Below are positions 62,260 through 64,000 of a stretch of 64,000 nt of DNA, in pieces (position 1 is the first letter of the stretch; the number at the start of each line of letters is the position of its first letter). Origin of the DNA: Parus major (taxonomy: Eukaryota; Chordata; Aves; Passeriformes; Paridae); NCBI RefSeq assembly GCF_001522545.3, contig NC_031769.1, forward strand, positions 11,326,861 to 11,390,860, in the 5' to 3' direction. Below the pieces are notes generated by a model. It ran no database searches. It was not told the DNA's origin and saw only the letters and a program-made list of their open reading frames with translations. The translations under genes and the position numbers were made by a program.

Positions 62260-62305
62260 TTTACTGGATGCATTTTTCCAGCTTTACTGGATGCATTTTT
62301 CCAGC
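62260..62305. repeat. Perfect 23-bp tandem duplication
   Basis: The 23-base unit beginning TTTACTGGATGCATTTTTCC and ending AGC occurs at 62260-62282 and again at 62283-62305 without any difference. Identity suggests a recent event. Confidence 0.95.
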
Positions 62306-64000
62306 TTGAAAGCAAATCTTTAACTCCCTATCCTTCATTTTATGAGACACTGTGAGTTCATCAGAGCCCTCCAGTGCAGGCTTGAGCCTCAGCTTCTTTT
62401 GTACTTGACTTGCCTTGACCAAAAGCTCTCAAGAGCACGGGTGGCACCTCAGGAATGGCAGGCCTGAGAGTGGCAAAGAACAGGATTGAAAATAGAATTA
62501 GATCAGAAATAGGAGCTGGCTGTTATTTACTTATGGATAATCTGGTTCAAGCTACAGCGAAGCACTGAGGAACTGTTTTTGGATATTAACTGTTGTCCCC
62601 TCTGCTCATCAGTTCTTTTGCATTATGTAGCTTTGCACACTGAATTAAATTTACAAACCAGCAGCCCTCTGAGGACAGGAGATAAAGACATTTCCTCCTG
62701 CATTTGAGGTAGCTTGGGAGGGAAACTGAGCAGCTGAGGAGCAGGAAATGCTGAGATAGTAAATGGCACATACTTATTGCCAGGGCTGCTCAGGAAATTC
62801 CTGGAGTGAATCACCTGATTTCAGAAGGAACCATTTGGCTGGAACAGCGCAGGAGAGCAGAGGTAACACTGTACTTGAACCCTCTTTCTGAAGGCCTGGA
62901 ATTTGTATGCTAACAAAACCAGATTTATATATTCAGCTACCACAATGAAACTAAAGATGTGTAATGGCTCCAGCCCTCCAGCTTAGGTGGCAACTATTTT
63001 TAGAACATGAAAAGCAGTGTCAGGAGAGACAGTAAAGTTAAACAAGGCAAAAAGTAGAAAAAACAAATGTACTATGGCAATATGTAATTATCTACCCAAA
63101 GAGTAAGGCATTTAAGGGGAATATAAGGTCATGCTTGAGTTAATTCCCATAGTGATGCATCATAATCTTTGGAAGCATTTCAATAGTACTTCATTCTTTA
63201 GACATGCAAAGAGGTGTCATTGGGAAAAAAGTTGGATAAATCCCAGTCTATTAGATGAATCAATGGAGCTTTTACTCACCATGACTACTGGTAGCAGAAA
63301 TACTTCTGAAATGAAATATTTAACAGTAAAAAAAATATTTAGAATATAATGTCATCAAAACATTTCATAAGAACAAAGAAAAATAACAACAACAACAAAA
63401 TAAAAGGAAGGAAGGAAGGAAAAGAACCTAATGCAATGTAATATTTTTACTAGTTCTCACCAAGTCTTCTTAAAATAATTTTGAAAAAATTAAAATGAGT
63501 ATTTTTGAATGGATGTGTAGAGGGGAATCAGTGAGAAGAAAAGGAAAGAAATCCTGTAGGCTGCATGGAAATTCTGCCTGTTCTACATGTGTACTCACAG
63601 GAAATACAAATACAGCACGGGAGAATATGAGCTTGCAGTTACTGAGGTTTTTGAAGTAGGACTGGCTGCAAAGGCATGTCCCACACCAGCCAGCACAAAC
63701 TGTACTGTAAACTGGAAATGCCAGGAGAGCACTTTCCCCCCGTCTACAGCACATTATGGGAACAACAGCAAAGCCCAGGGTTGCCTTGACCTAAAGAAAA
63801 GCCAAATACTTTGGCAGAACATACTGTAGGTTCTTCCAAATATGGAAGTTTTTTTCTGATCTCTGGGCATATTTCAGCAGAACTATTTTTAAACATAGTG
63901 TTCACGCTTTTCAAGTACTTTTCTTTGACTGAGGAGCAGAAAAAAAAGAAGAGAGTGTAGTAATTCCCATTGGTTTTTTTTTCATTTTCTAAACAGGATG
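62306..64000. other. No gene seen; simple repeats near 63.4 kb
   Basis: No recognised exon or transposon. The stretch 63587-63829 is open for 80 codons on the plus strand and partly open on the minus strand, without a family I know. The window ends in T-rich unique sequence. Confidence 0.5.
63385..63424. repeat. (AAC)n and (AAGG)n microsatellites
   Basis: About five AAC units at 63385-63398 are followed by about four AAGG units at 63404-63421. Both are purine-rich on the plus strand. Confidence 0.92.

Noticed and set aside
1..64000. CRISPR arrays, bacterial operons, phage or plasmid genes, tRNA and rRNA genes
   Set aside because: No direct repeats with regular spacers, no cloverleaf sequences with A and B boxes, and no rRNA landmarks were seen. 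The content is that of vertebrate non-coding DNA.

Overview
This window looks like vertebrate nuclear DNA, almost certainly from a bird and plausibly a songbird. The evidence is the repeat content. There are at least ten fragments of the CR1 LINE family, several ending in the avian-type tail built on ATTCTATGA, and two copies of a roughly 560-bp retroviral LTR of a type I recognise from bird genomes. There are no operons, Shine-Dalgarno sites, tRNAs, rRNAs or CRISPR arrays. The background is AT-rich and CpG-poor, with short open frames broken by stops on all six frames. I found no host protein-coding exon that I can support, so the window is best read as intergenic or deep-intronic DNA. Species and flanking gene cannot be told from the sequence. 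|| Layout: 1-419 is a TG-rich minisatellite with a conserved CACAGCCCT spacer, interrupted by a 152-base assembly gap. From 420 to about 12.6 kb lie two minus-strand CR1 elements (3176-3496; 6393-7590). The second is split by a solo LTR (6960-7525, minus). There is a 7-bp tandem repeat at 10923-10980, and a second LTR of the same family in the opposite orientation at 12049-12602. From 12.6 to 36.6 kb there is mostly unique AT-rich sequence with a very old CR1 remnant (28650-28900), a GC-richer patch (24190-24530), several perfect palindromes and hairpins, and a small CpG cluster (36174-36304). From 36.6 to 42.8 kb there are microsatellites and a stretch with possible RFX-like and CTCF-like sites. 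|| From 42.8 to 49.9 kb is a CR1-dense block: seven plus-strand pieces and one minus-strand piece, including remnants of ORF2 (reverse transcriptase) with and without the catalytic Asp-Asp. From 49.9 to 64 kb the sequence is again repeat-poor. It carries one splice-acceptor-like site followed by a 62-codon open stretch (53810-54042), a 23-bp tandem duplication, and simple repeats. || The only genes visible are dead transposon parts. Nothing here works together as a pathway, and I see no convincing undescribed system. The most checkable items are the LTR-in-CR1 nesting, the starting minisatellite with its gap, the isolated CpG cluster, the acceptor-like site, and the perfect 12-bp-stem hairpin at 34135.
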